From contig CALXCW010000002.1 of the NCBI GenBank assembly GCA_944386905.1, positions 1-53,581 of the forward strand: a stretch of DNA of 53,581 nt. Reading direction: 5' to 3'. Of the stretch, positions 25,812-33,830 are shown in pieces. Each line of letters begins with the position of its first letter. Position 1 is the stretch's first letter. The notes below the pieces were generated by a model. The model did not search any database and was not told where the DNA came from. It worked only from the letters and a program-made list of their open reading frames with translations. This stretch comes from an uncultured Oscillospiraceae bacterium. GTDB taxonomy: Bacteria > Bacillota > Clostridia > Oscillospirales > Oscillospiraceae. The position numbers were made by a program, and so were the translations under genes.

Positions 25812-26600
25812 TCAGGAAAAAAGAGAGATTGCTCCCACAGGGCAGCTTTCGGTACAGGCCCCGCAGCCGGTGCATTTGCTCTGGTCAATGGAGGCCAGGT
25901 TGTTTTCCACGTGAATGGCGCCACTGGGGCAGACCTTTTCACATTTTTTGCAGCCGATGCAGCCGGTGGAGCAGGCCTTCTTGGTGATGATGCCCTTATC
26001 CTGACTGCTGCATCGGACGATGACGTGGGTATGGGCGGGGATCAGAGAGATGAGATGGTTTGGGCAGGTTCTGACACACAGGCCGCAGCCGATACAGTCC
26101 GCCGCAGTGACCCGGGCAAGGCCGTCGCGTAGATGGATGGCCCCCTGAGGACAGGCGTGGGCGCAGTCTCCGTAGCCCAGACAGCCGTAGGAGCAGGCGC
26201 CGTCACCGGCGAAGAGGAGGTTGGCGCCGGCGCAGGTGTTGATGCCCAAGTAGTCACACTTTTTCTGCGAATGGACGCAGCCGCCATAGCAGCGGACGTA
26301 GGCCCGCTGAGCAACCACGGTTTCGGCGGTGACACCCAGCACCGCCGCGATTTCGCCGGCGGCCTTGGGGCCGCCCGGGACGCAGAGGCTTGGCTTGGCG
26401 CTGCCCGCGGCCAATGCCTGGGCGTAGCCGTCACAGCCGGCATAGCCGCAGGCGCCGCAGTTGGCCCCAGGCAGGCATGCGCGCACCTTGGTGAACGTTT
26501 CGTCCACCGGCACAGCCATGAACTTGGAGGCAGCTACCAGCATCACGGCGGCTAACAGGCCGATGACGGTGACAGCCAGAATGGGGATGAGAATGTCCAT
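25812..26600 (-). CDS. rnfB: Rnf complex subunit B (iron-sulfur protein)
   Basis: Electron-entry subunit that receives electrons from ferredoxin. The 262-residue product has an N-terminal membrane helix (about 5-25). The Fe-S/ACT-like 4-Cys motif CLPGANCGACGYAGC follows at about 42-57. Four ferredoxin-type CxxCxxC-type sets lie further on: around 138-155, CIGCGLCVRTCP (about 168), CIGCKKCEKVCP (about 215) and CTGCGACTESCP (about 243). It is the last gene of the operon, 13 bases after rnfA. No convincing terminator follows it before the aminotransferase promoter. Confidence 0.95.
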   Translation of the reverse strand: MDILIPILAVTVIGLLAAVMLVAASKFMAVPVDETFTKVRACLPGANCGACGYAGCDGYAQALAAGSAKPSLCVPGGPKAAGEIAAVLGVTAETVVAQRAYVRCYGGCVHSQKKCDYLGINTCAGANLLFAGDGACSYGCLGYGDCAHACPQGAIHLRDGLARVTAADCIGCGLCVRTCPNHLISLIPAHTHVIVRCSSQDKGIITKKACSTGCIGCKKCEKVCPSGAIHVENNLASIDQSKCTGCGACTESCPVGAISLFS

Positions 26601-26613
26601 AATCCGTCCCTCC

Positions 26614-27207
26614 TTAACCGAACAGGTTTGTGATGATGCCCGCGAAGCCGAAGAAGGACAGCGACACGATGGCGGCGGAGATCAGGGTGATGGGCAGACC
26701 TTCAAAGGACTTGGGCGGCTTGGCTACCGCCACTCGGGAACGGACGCCGGAGAAGAGTACCATGGCCAGGAAGAAGCCCAGGCCGCAGCCCAGGGAGGTG
26801 AGCATGGAGTCCATAAAGCCCAGGCCGTCGCGGATATTGTTCACCGTGACGCCCAGCACGGCGCAGTTGGTGGTGATAAGGGGTAAATACACACCCAGTG
26901 AGGCATGGAGACCGGGAAGATAACGCTTGAGAATAATTTCCACCAGCTGCACCAATGCGGCAATGACCAGAATAAAGACCACTGTCTCCATATAGGTGAA
27001 ATCGATTTTTCCGGCCAAGAGGAAGTGGTAGATGGGCCAGGTGACGGCGGTGGCCATTAGCTGAACAAAGATCACAGCCAGAGACATGCCAGTGGCCTGA
27101 TCGAGCTTTTTCGATACGCCTAGAAATGGGCAGATACCCAAGAATTTGACCAGGACATAGTTGTTGGTGATGGCTGCAGTGAGGATGGTGACAAGTGCCA
27201 ACTTCAT
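26614..27207 (-). CDS. rnfA: Rnf complex subunit A
   Basis: Integral membrane subunit of 197 residues with six hydrophobic segments, homologous to RnfE and to NqrE. The first helix region carries NNYVLVKFLGICPFLGVSKK, and the fourth has the half-membrane LITTNCAVLGVTV. The Cys in each (CPF and NCA) is the pair that coordinates an intramembrane Fe cluster with RnfE in this family. It starts with an ATGA overlap on the rnfE stop, so it is translationally coupled. Confidence 0.95.
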   Translation of the reverse strand: MKLALVTILTAAITNNYVLVKFLGICPFLGVSKKLDQATGMSLAVIFVQLMATAVTWPIYHFLLAGKIDFTYMETVVFILVIAALVQLVEIILKRYLPGLHASLGVYLPLITTNCAVLGVTVNNIRDGLGFMDSMLTSLGCGLGFFLAMVLFSGVRSRVAVAKPPKSFEGLPITLISAAIVSLSFFGFAGIITNLFG

Positions 27208-27875
27208 TTGCTCTCACACTCCTTTCCCTTGCAGCTGGCCGCGGCGGGACAGCCGGCGCAGCCGCCTTCGGCAGATACCTTGCGGCCTTTGGTGAGCTTG
27301 TTGACCAGGGCGATCATGCACCCAAAGATGCAGAAGCCACCGGGCGCCATGGAGAGAATGGAGATGGGATTGTCACTGAGCCAAGGGATGGGCATACCAC
27401 AGAAAGTGCCGCTGCCAAAGACCTCACGGATTACAGCCATGGCAGTCAGCGCCAGGGTGAAGCCCAGGCCCATACCTACGCCGTCCAACGCAGAATCAAG
27501 CACGGTGTTCTTGTTGGCAAACATCTCGGCTCGGCCGAGGATAATGCAGTTGACCACGATCAAGGAAAGATATACGCCCAGGGATTCATAGAGACTGTAG
27601 GCGTAGGCTTCCAGCACCATAGAGACCACTGAGACAAACCCGGCAATGAGCACGATATAGCAGGGGATGCGCACCTGGTCGGGAATGGCCTTGCGCAGGG
27701 CTGAAATGGCCATATTGGAGCAGATAAGCACAGCTGTGGCGGCCAGACCCATGCCGATGGCGGCTGTGACCGAGGTGGAGATGGCCAGGGTGGGACAGGT
27801 GCCCAATACCAGCACCAGCACAGGATTTTCCTTGATCAGGCCGCGAAGGATAATGGAGAGCTTGGAATGTTTCAT
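27204..27875 (-). CDS. rnfE: Rnf complex subunit E with cysteine-rich C-terminal tail
   Basis: Membrane subunit of 223 residues with six hydrophobic segments. It has the repeat motifs ENPVLVLVLGTCPTLAIS (about 16-33) and SLIVVNCIILGRAE (about 103-116), whose Cys residues match those of RnfA. It has an extra tail of about 20 residues after the last helix with four cysteines, CAGC-n5-C-n4-C. This resembles the small FeoB-associated Cys-rich tails, suggesting metal or cluster binding at the cytosolic face. It starts three bases after rnfG, whose last codons contain the AGGAGG site. Confidence 0.93.
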   Translation of the reverse strand: MKHSKLSIILRGLIKENPVLVLVLGTCPTLAISTSVTAAIGMGLAATAVLICSNMAISALRKAIPDQVRIPCYIVLIAGFVSVVSMVLEAYAYSLYESLGVYLSLIVVNCIILGRAEMFANKNTVLDSALDGVGMGLGFTLALTAMAVIREVFGSGTFCGMPIPWLSDNPISILSMAPGGFCIFGCMIALVNKLTKGRKVSAEGGCAGCPAAASCKGKECESK

Positions 27876-27878
27876 GTC

Positions 27879-28415
27879 CTAACCTCCTTGCACCGCATCA
27901 AAAGCGGCAAAGCAATCGCGGACGCAGCTTTCATAGGCTTCCGAGGTAATGGTGGCGCCGGAAATGGCATCCACACCGGAAAGGCCGGCGTCCTGCCCGA
28001 TATACTGATCGGTATAGCTGGCATTGGCTGTCTGGCCGCCCAGCGTTTTCGTCTCGCTGGTGACGTCGATGGTAGCCACAGCAGCCAAAAGACCGTCGGG
28101 AAGGATGGCAGCCATGACGGTGATTTCACCATCAAAGCCGCGGCCGATGGCGGTAAAGACATAACCGACGGTCTCTCCCACGCCATCCACGCCGCGGTAA
28201 GCGCTGGCGATGGAGGCGGGAAGCTGGTCGTTGGGAAGCACTTCAAAGGACTGCGCTTCAGGCAGCACGGTGCGGCGGCTGGCATCCTCGCGCTCTGCGG
28301 CGGCTGCTTCGATCACCGGGGCGGTAAAGCGGTTGACCACAGCCAGGGCGCCGGAGATCACCAGACAGATGGCGACCAGAATGGCAACGCTCTGCAGGCT
28401 GACTTTATCTTTCAT
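27879..28415 (-). CDS. rnfG: Rnf complex subunit G (covalent FMN protein)
   Basis: A 178-residue protein with one N-terminal membrane helix (about 10-30) and an extracytoplasmic FMN-binding domain. The C-terminal DAISGATITSEA (about 150-161) is the flavinylation motif, with the second Thr (SGATxT) expected to carry phosphoester-linked FMN. ATG 28415 has GGAGG upstream and overlaps the rnfD stop (ATGA type). The frame is open upstream, but that part is antisense-like text over rnfD. It would need ApbE for flavin transfer; no apbE gene is in the window. Confidence 0.94.
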   Translation of the reverse strand: MKDKVSLQSVAILVAICLVISGALAVVNRFTAPVIEAAAAEREDASRRTVLPEAQSFEVLPNDQLPASIASAYRGVDGVGETVGYVFTAIGRGFDGEITVMAAILPDGLLAAVATIDVTSETKTLGGQTANASYTDQYIGQDAGLSGVDAISGATITSEAYESCVRDCFAAFDAVQGG

Positions 28416-29335
28416 TTGGCGACACCTCCCAACGGCTTGCTCCGCGTCCAGCGGGAGAGATAGGGCGTAAGGATATTCATAAAGAGGATGGCGAAGGAAA
28501 CGCCTTCGGCGTAGCTGCCCCATTGACGAATCAGAACTGTAAACAGGGCGCAGCCCAGGCCGAAGAGCACTCGGCCAAAGGTGGTGGAGGGGGTGGTGGC
28601 GTAGTCGGTGGCCATGAAGATGGCGCCCAGGAGCAGTCCCCCGGAGAGAATCTGGCAAAGGGCATAACTGGCCGAGCCGCCCAGAGGCCAGGAGAGGAGG
28701 AACACCGCACCCACATACACCACGGTGGTATGCCAGGAAATTACACCGCGCAACAGCAGATAGACAAAGCCGATCAGAAGTGCCAGACCACTGACCTCAC
28801 CCAGACATCCGCCCTTGAGTCCCAGGAACATATTCCATATCGAAGGCAGTGAGGACAAATCGCCTGCGCGCATCAACGCCAGCGGTGTGGCAGAGGACAC
28901 CGCGTCGGGGAACTGCCAAGTGGTCATGGCCTTGGAGAAGGAGAGGAAGAGAACAATGCGTCCGACAATGGCGGGGTTGGCAAAGTTGCGGCCGATTCCC
29001 CCGAAGAGCTGTTTGACCACCACGATGGCAATGATGCTGCCCAGAGCAGCTTGCCACAGTGGGATGGTTACCGGCAGGTTGTATGCCAGGAGCATTCCCG
29101 TCACCACAGCAGAGAAGTCGGAGATGGTGACCTCGCTGCCTACGGCTTTTTCAAAGAGATATTCGGCGGCAACGGCGGCTGCCACAGCGACAGCCACCAC
29201 AGCCAGCGCCCGCCAGCCGAAAATCCATACGGCGGCTGCCAGTGCCGGCAGAAGGGCGATGACTACATCGCGCATCAGCACGGCAGTCGTGGTGCGGGTG
29301 TACATGTGGGGCGAGGAAGATACCAGGAGCTTCAT
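28412..29335 (-). CDS. rnfD: Rnf complex subunit D (covalent FMN protein)
   Basis: Integral membrane subunit of 307 residues with about nine to ten hydrophobic segments, related to NqrB. The opening VSSSPHMYTRTTTAVLMRDV is the usual RnfD N-terminus. The predicted FMN-carrying Thr sits in DAVSSATPLALM (about 144-155); most homologues have SGAT here, so the Gly is replaced by Ser. NFANPAIVGRI and the late GCALFTVLIRQWGSYAEGVSFAI-type helix are also typical. It starts within an ATGA overlap with the rnfC stop. Confidence 0.94.
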   Translation of the reverse strand: MKLLVSSSPHMYTRTTTAVLMRDVVIALLPALAAAVWIFGWRALAVVAVAVAAAVAAEYLFEKAVGSEVTISDFSAVVTGMLLAYNLPVTIPLWQAALGSIIAIVVVKQLFGGIGRNFANPAIVGRIVLFLSFSKAMTTWQFPDAVSSATPLALMRAGDLSSLPSIWNMFLGLKGGCLGEVSGLALLIGFVYLLLRGVISWHTTVVYVGAVFLLSWPLGGSASYALCQILSGGLLLGAIFMATDYATTPSTTFGRVLFGLGCALFTVLIRQWGSYAEGVSFAILFMNILTPYLSRWTRSKPLGGVAK

Positions 29336-30672
29336 GGCTTGACTGCCTCCTTCTGCGCCTTTGCGCGGAGATATGCCGCCACCTGGGCTTTCGCCAGGCG
29401 ATTGGTCTGCACCAGGGGTCGGTGGGCCGGGCAGATAAAGCTGCAACAGCCGCATTCCATACAGAGGTTGACCTTCAGCGCGGCGAGAGCAGCAACATCG
29501 CCGGCGGCGTAGGCATCCTCCACCTCTGCCGGCATCAGTCGGAGGGGACAGTGGGCAATGCACCGACCGCAGCGGATGCAGGATGTGGAGGCAGGCGGCG
29601 TGGCTTCTGCCTCGGCAAAGGCCAAAACGGCATTGGTGTTTTTGAGAATTGGCTCTGAGAGCTCCGGCACGGTAATGCCCATCATGGGGCCGCCATAGAG
29701 CACTTTCCGGGGCTCTGCCTTGAAGCCGCCGCAGAAGTCGAACACATCGGCCAGAGAGGCACCGATGGGGGCTACAACATTTTTCGGCTCCTTCACGGCG
29801 GAGCCGTCCACGGTGATGCACTTACGCACCAGCGGCAGGCCATATTTTAGGTACCGGGCGATGGAGGCCAGCGTGGTCACGTTAATGACAATGGCGCCCA
29901 CATCTAAGGGGAGCTTACCTTCCGGAACCAGGCGACCCATGGTGTGATAGATCAGCACCTTTTCACCGCCTTGTGGGTACATGGAGGGCAGGGAGCAGAC
30001 CTCCATTGCGTCCTCATGGCGGCAGAGCTCTTCGAACAGGGAGATGCACTGGGGCTTATTATCCTCGATGGCAAAGAGAATCTTGGGGGCACGGAGATAC
30101 TTTTGCAAAATTCTGGCTCCCTCCATCACCAGCTTGGATTGGTCGAGCATGGTACGGGTGTCGGAGGTGATGTAGGGTTCACATTCGGCGCCGTTGACGA
30201 TAACGGCATCCACCTGTGCCATATTTTTCACCGTGAGCTTCACCGAGGTGGGAAAACCCGCGCCGCCCAGGCCCACGATGCCACTGTCGGTGAGGGCCTG
30301 CAAAAACTCTTCCTGGTTGCGAACCACCGGCGGTTTGAGCCCCTCGTAGCGGGCCATTTGTCCGTCGGATTCGATGGTGATGGCCGGAATACGCCTACCA
30401 TTGGAGGCGAGAAAGCTGTCTATTTTTTTCACGGTGCCGGAGATGGAAGCATGGACAGGGGAGGATACGAAGCCGTCGGCTTCAGCGATCCGCTGGCCCA
30501 TTTTTACATATTCCCCCACCTTCACCAGCGGCCGCGCCGGGGTGCCGATGTGCATCGACATGGGGATGGTCACCGATTTGGGACAGTCCATGATGACAGC
30601 CGGCATGGATGCCGTGTTTTTATGGTGCGGCACATGGACACCGTGCATTTTAAGCTGTATCCAGAAATTCAT
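29332..30672 (-). CDS. rnfC: Rnf complex subunit C (NADH/FMN and Fe-S subunit)
   Basis: Peripheral subunit of 446 residues that reduces NAD+. It has an N-terminal barrel-like region with GVHVPHHK, a glycine-rich nucleotide site GLGGAGFPTSVKL (about 135-147) and an SLBB-like region in the middle. Two [4Fe-4S] motifs lie at the C-terminus, CIRCGRCIAHCP (about 363) and CMECGCCSFICP (about 402). The start is uncertain: AGGAG touches ATG 30672 with no spacing, and ATG 30648 (MHGVHVPHH) better matches typical N-termini but has no ribosome site. It is the first gene of rnfCDGEAB. Confidence 0.93.
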   Translation of the reverse strand: MNFWIQLKMHGVHVPHHKNTASMPAVIMDCPKSVTIPMSMHIGTPARPLVKVGEYVKMGQRIAEADGFVSSPVHASISGTVKKIDSFLASNGRRIPAITIESDGQMARYEGLKPPVVRNQEEFLQALTDSGIVGLGGAGFPTSVKLTVKNMAQVDAVIVNGAECEPYITSDTRTMLDQSKLVMEGARILQKYLRAPKILFAIEDNKPQCISLFEELCRHEDAMEVCSLPSMYPQGGEKVLIYHTMGRLVPEGKLPLDVGAIVINVTTLASIARYLKYGLPLVRKCITVDGSAVKEPKNVVAPIGASLADVFDFCGGFKAEPRKVLYGGPMMGITVPELSEPILKNTNAVLAFAEAEATPPASTSCIRCGRCIAHCPLRLMPAEVEDAYAAGDVAALAALKVNLCMECGCCSFICPAHRPLVQTNRLAKAQVAAYLRAKAQKEAVKP

Positions 30673-30722
30673 CTCCTGCGATCCGTCCTTTCATCCTGGT
30701 TATGCCGCGGTGCGGCGAAAAG

Positions 30723-30768
30723 AGAGGCGGTGTGCCGAGAGGCAACGTCTCTTTGGCACACCACCTCT
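30723..30768 (-). promoter_or_regulatory. rnfC: Attenuator-like hairpin in the rnf leader
   Basis: On the minus strand a 14-bp stem with one G-T pair (30768-30755 with 30736-30723), an 18-base loop, then CTTTTC. It lies between the rnf promoter and rnfC, so it could terminate transcription early unless relieved. Confidence 0.55.
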
Positions 30769-30796
30769 TTAAAGAACTGTGGAACGATATGGTATT

Positions 30797-30824
30797 ATCA
30801 TATCAAAAAAAGGGGGAAAGTCAA
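30797..30824 (-). promoter_or_regulatory. rnfC: SigA-type promoter of the rnf operon
   Basis: On the minus strand TTGACT (30824-30819), 16-base spacer, TATGAT (30802-30797), preceded by an A/T-rich tract. The predicted leader to rnfC is about 118 bases. Confidence 0.7.
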
Positions 30825-30907
30825 TAAAAATTGTTCAACTACCATAAAAATGGATATGATTACCGGGAATAAAACATACTTCCTTTTGAAAGATCCATCG
30901 CAGGGCG

Positions 30908-32509
30908 CTATTCTTGCGGCGAATGCATCGCCAGCACCGCCTCGGCGCAGCGCATACCGTCTACCGCTGCCGACATGATTCCACCGGCGTAACCCGCGCC
31001 CTCGCCGCAGGGATAAAGTCCCCGTACAGCCGATTGAAGATCCGCGCCGCGGAGAATGCGCACCGGTGAGGAGCTGCGTGTCTCTGGAGCGGTTAAGACG
31101 GCATCCGGTAGGTTGTAACCATGGAGCTTCTTGTCCAGCGCGGGAATGGCCTGCTCCAGCACACGGGTCAGCCGCGGCGGCAGAACATCATGGAGGTCGC
31201 ACAGCGTTACGCCGGGGCGGTAAGAGGGCACGACGGTGCCCAGAGCGGTGGAAGGCCGTCGGGCCAGAAAGTCCTCCATCCGCTGGGCCGGCGCGTGGTA
31301 ATTTCCGCCGCCGGCGGCAAATGCCTGCTGCTCCAGCTGTCGCTGCCAGTACATGCCGCCCAGGGTGGAGCGGTCGGGAAAGTCCTCGGGTTGGAGGGTG
31401 ACCAACAGGGCCGCATTGGCATTGGCGCCGTCGCGGGCAGCGTTGCTCATACCGTTGGTCACCACGCCGCCGGCTTCTGACGCAGCGGCGACCACCGCAC
31501 CGCCCGGGCACATACAAAAGGTATATGCGGAGGTGCCGTCGTCCAGATGGACGTTCAGCTTGTAATCCGCAGGCGGCAGCAAACCGGTTTCGGCAAGGGA
31601 ACCGTATTGGCTGCGGTCGATGAGAGCCTGGGGGTGTTCCACTCGCACGCCCATGGAGAAGGGTTTGGGCTCCATGGGTACGCCCTGGGCAAGCAGAGCC
31701 TCAAAGGTATCGCGGGCGCTGTGGCCGATGGCCAGTATCACCTGAGAACAGGGGAGAGGGGAAATTTTACCGTTGCAGAGTATCTGGAGTCCAATGACGG
31801 CCCCAGCTTTCAGACAGAGCTCGGTCATCTGATGGCCGAAGCGAACTTCACCGCCCAGATCGAGGATGCGCTGACGGATCGCTTGGACGACGGTCAAAAG
31901 GATGTCTGTCCCCACATGGGGCTTGGCATCGTAAAGGATTTCGGGGTTGGCCCCCGCAGCAACGAACTGTTCCAGCACCCACTGACAGCGCTCATTCTTT
32001 GTGCCTGTGTTGAGCTTGCCGTCGGAGAAGGTGCCGGCGCCGCCTTCGCCGAACTGGACGTTGCACATGGGATCCAGCGCTCCGCTCTGCCAAAAGGTTT
32101 CCACCAGCCGGTGGCGCGTGGCTGCGTCGAAGCCTCGCTCCAGGACAATGGGCCGCAAACCGGCCTCGGCTAGCACCAGAGCGGCGAACATGCCCCCTGG
32201 CCCGAAGCCCACTACCACAGGCCGCTCGGGCGTCGGGACGCACTGGGGAATGGTGTAGACATAGTCCTCCGCCATGGTAATCTTGGAATTTTTCAGTCGC
32301 CGTACCAGCTTTTCTGCGCCATGGCGCACAGATACATCCACGGTGTAGTTCCAACGGATGTCCTGCTTTTTTCGCGCGTCAAGGGAACGCTTTTTGATGA
32401 CAAGATAGGAAATTTCCTCCGGAGCCACCCTGAGGACTCTTGCGCACAGATCGGCCAGGCGACTCTGGCTCTCCCCGGGACGGAGGGTGAGATCGCGAAT
32501 TCGGATCAT
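30908..32509 (-). CDS. NAD(P)/FAD-dependent oxidoreductase (YtfP-like; long form)
   Basis: A 533-residue flavoprotein. An N-terminal domain of about 85 residues (basic, with KKRSLDARKK) precedes the FAD Rossmann motif VVVGFGPGGMFAALVLAEAG (about 97-116). FGEGGAGTFSDGKLNT (about 155), a central insert, and a C-terminal GEGAGYAGGIMSAAVDG (about 505) that closes the FAD site follow. This architecture is that of a widespread family of uncharacterised bacterial FAD dehydrogenases. It starts at ATG 32509 with AGAAGGAG five bases upstream and overlaps the preceding gene by ATGA. Substrate unknown. Confidence 0.85.
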   Translation of the reverse strand: MIRIRDLTLRPGESQSRLADLCARVLRVAPEEISYLVIKKRSLDARKKQDIRWNYTVDVSVRHGAEKLVRRLKNSKITMAEDYVYTIPQCVPTPERPVVVGFGPGGMFAALVLAEAGLRPIVLERGFDAATRHRLVETFWQSGALDPMCNVQFGEGGAGTFSDGKLNTGTKNERCQWVLEQFVAAGANPEILYDAKPHVGTDILLTVVQAIRQRILDLGGEVRFGHQMTELCLKAGAVIGLQILCNGKISPLPCSQVILAIGHSARDTFEALLAQGVPMEPKPFSMGVRVEHPQALIDRSQYGSLAETGLLPPADYKLNVHLDDGTSAYTFCMCPGGAVVAAASEAGGVVTNGMSNAARDGANANAALLVTLQPEDFPDRSTLGGMYWQRQLEQQAFAAGGGNYHAPAQRMEDFLARRPSTALGTVVPSYRPGVTLCDLHDVLPPRLTRVLEQAIPALDKKLHGYNLPDAVLTAPETRSSSPVRILRGADLQSAVRGLYPCGEGAGYAGGIMSAAVDGMRCAEAVLAMHSPQE

Positions 32510-33720
32510 GGTTTCTCCTTCTGACCCAGATACCCGGCCAAACGGCCGGAGCTCCAGGCCCACTGTAGATTGTAGCCGCCGCAGTCGCCGTCCACATCCA
32601 GCACCTCGCCGCAGGCAAAGAGGCCGGGACAGAGGCGGCTTTCCAGGGTATCGGCGCGAAATTGGGATGTGTCGGCACCGCCGGCGGTGACCTGGGCCTG
32701 ATCAAAGCCCATGGTGCCCAACACAGTCAATGGAAAATGTTTGGCTACGCGGGTCAAGCGCGACAATTCATCGTCGTTGAGGCTCTCAATCCGGCGACCG
32801 TGCGGGAGCCCTGCGGCGCGCAGTACAGCTTGCCCCAGTCGGTTGTGGAGGGCGCCGGTGAGAAAGTCCTCCGTGAGAAGGGAGGGAAAAGCTTCGCGAC
32901 GGCGACGCCAAAAGTCCAGTAGTGCTGCTTCGTCCCAGGGCCGCAGCAGATCCAGAAGCAGCGTCTGGCCTGACCGGATGGCCCGGGAGAGGTCAAAGAC
33001 CGCCGGGCCGCTGATGCCGAAGTCGGTGAACTGCACCTCGCCGCCGCCCACGGCCACAGTGGCGCCGTTTTCTTTGAGTACGAGTCCCGCATCGGCCCGG
33101 ACACCCTTGAGACCCCGAATGGCTGCCGTGTCGGTACGCACCTGTACCAGCGAGGGAGAGAGATCTGTGATGCGATGGCCCAGGGATTTGAGAAGCCGAT
33201 AGCCAAGATCGGTTCCACCCAGCTTGCCGCCGGCCTGGCCGCCGCAGGCGAGGATCACCTTGTCACCATAATAAGAAGAACCGGCGGCGGTCTTGGCACT
33301 GTAGCCCCGGGCCTTTTTTGCAAGACTGGTCACTTCGCTGCCGCAGACCACCGTGATGCCGGAACGCTCCAGAGAAAAGCGCAGCACATCCAATACGCTG
33401 TTGGCCTGATCGGAGAAGGGGTAGACCCGACCGGAGGCCTCGGTCACAGTGAGCAGACCAAGCGTTTCAAAAAAGGCCAGAGTATCCTCCACCGGGAAAG
33501 CCGTCAGCGCCGGAAGGAGAAAAGTGTCTGTACAGCCGTGGTAGTGCGCTGTGGATATTTTGCGGTTAGAAAGATTGCACCTGCCGTTGCCGGTGGCCAA
33601 AAGCTTGCGTCCCACCCGGGACTGGCGCTCCAAAAGCGTGACTTGATTGCGGGGATCTTGCGCAGCAGTGAGGGCGGCGACCATGCCGCTGGCGCCGCCG
33701 CCGATGACCAGGATCTTCAT
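32506..33720 (-). CDS. BaiN/HI0933-like NAD(P)/FAD-dependent oxidoreductase
   Basis: A 404-residue flavoprotein with an N-terminal FAD motif VIGGGASGMVAALTAA (residues 5-20) and the family signature RVGRKLLATGNGRCNLSN (about 36-53). The C-terminal GLFACGEVLDVDGDCGGYN (about 368-386) completes the FAD site. HI0933-type proteins include BaiN, linked to bile-acid dehydroxylation in gut Clostridia, but the family is broad and that role is only one possibility. GAAGGAG precedes the ATG. It is the first gene of a two-gene operon with the next FAD protein. Confidence 0.87.
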   Translation of the reverse strand: MKILVIGGGASGMVAALTAAQDPRNQVTLLERQSRVGRKLLATGNGRCNLSNRKISTAHYHGCTDTFLLPALTAFPVEDTLAFFETLGLLTVTEASGRVYPFSDQANSVLDVLRFSLERSGITVVCGSEVTSLAKKARGYSAKTAAGSSYYGDKVILACGGQAGGKLGGTDLGYRLLKSLGHRITDLSPSLVQVRTDTAAIRGLKGVRADAGLVLKENGATVAVGGGEVQFTDFGISGPAVFDLSRAIRSGQTLLLDLLRPWDEAALLDFWRRRREAFPSLLTEDFLTGALHNRLGQAVLRAAGLPHGRRIESLNDDELSRLTRVAKHFPLTVLGTMGFDQAQVTAGGADTSQFRADTLESRLCPGLFACGEVLDVDGDCGGYNLQWAWSSGRLAGYLGQKEKP

Positions 33721-33761
33721 GGGCTTCTCCTTCCGAACTTCCGCGAGGGGATGTCTGTATC

Positions 33762-33790
33762 AGTATAATATAGCTGCTGCCCTGAAACAA
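33762..33790 (-). promoter_or_regulatory. SigA-type promoter of the FAD-protein operon
   Basis: On the minus strand TTGTTT (33790-33785), 17-base spacer, TATACT (33767-33762), about 40 bases before the ATG. Confidence 0.75.
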
Positions 33791-33796
33791 GAGCCT

Positions 33797-33824
33797 TTGC
33801 TTTTTTCAGAAAATATGATACGAT
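33797..33824 (+). promoter_or_regulatory. Promoter of the ylmH-like gene, possibly leaderless
   Basis: TTGCTT (33797-33802), 16-base spacer, TACGAT (33819-33824). The expected transcription start falls on or next to the ATG at 33831, and no Shine-Dalgarno is present. Confidence 0.5.
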
Positions 33825-33830
33825 AATTCC

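Noticed and set aside
28416-29821. Minus-strand open frames extending rnfG and rnfD upstream
   Set aside because: The extensions translate to Arg/His/Pro-rich text over neighbouring rnf genes. The true starts sit in ATGA overlaps with ribosome sites.
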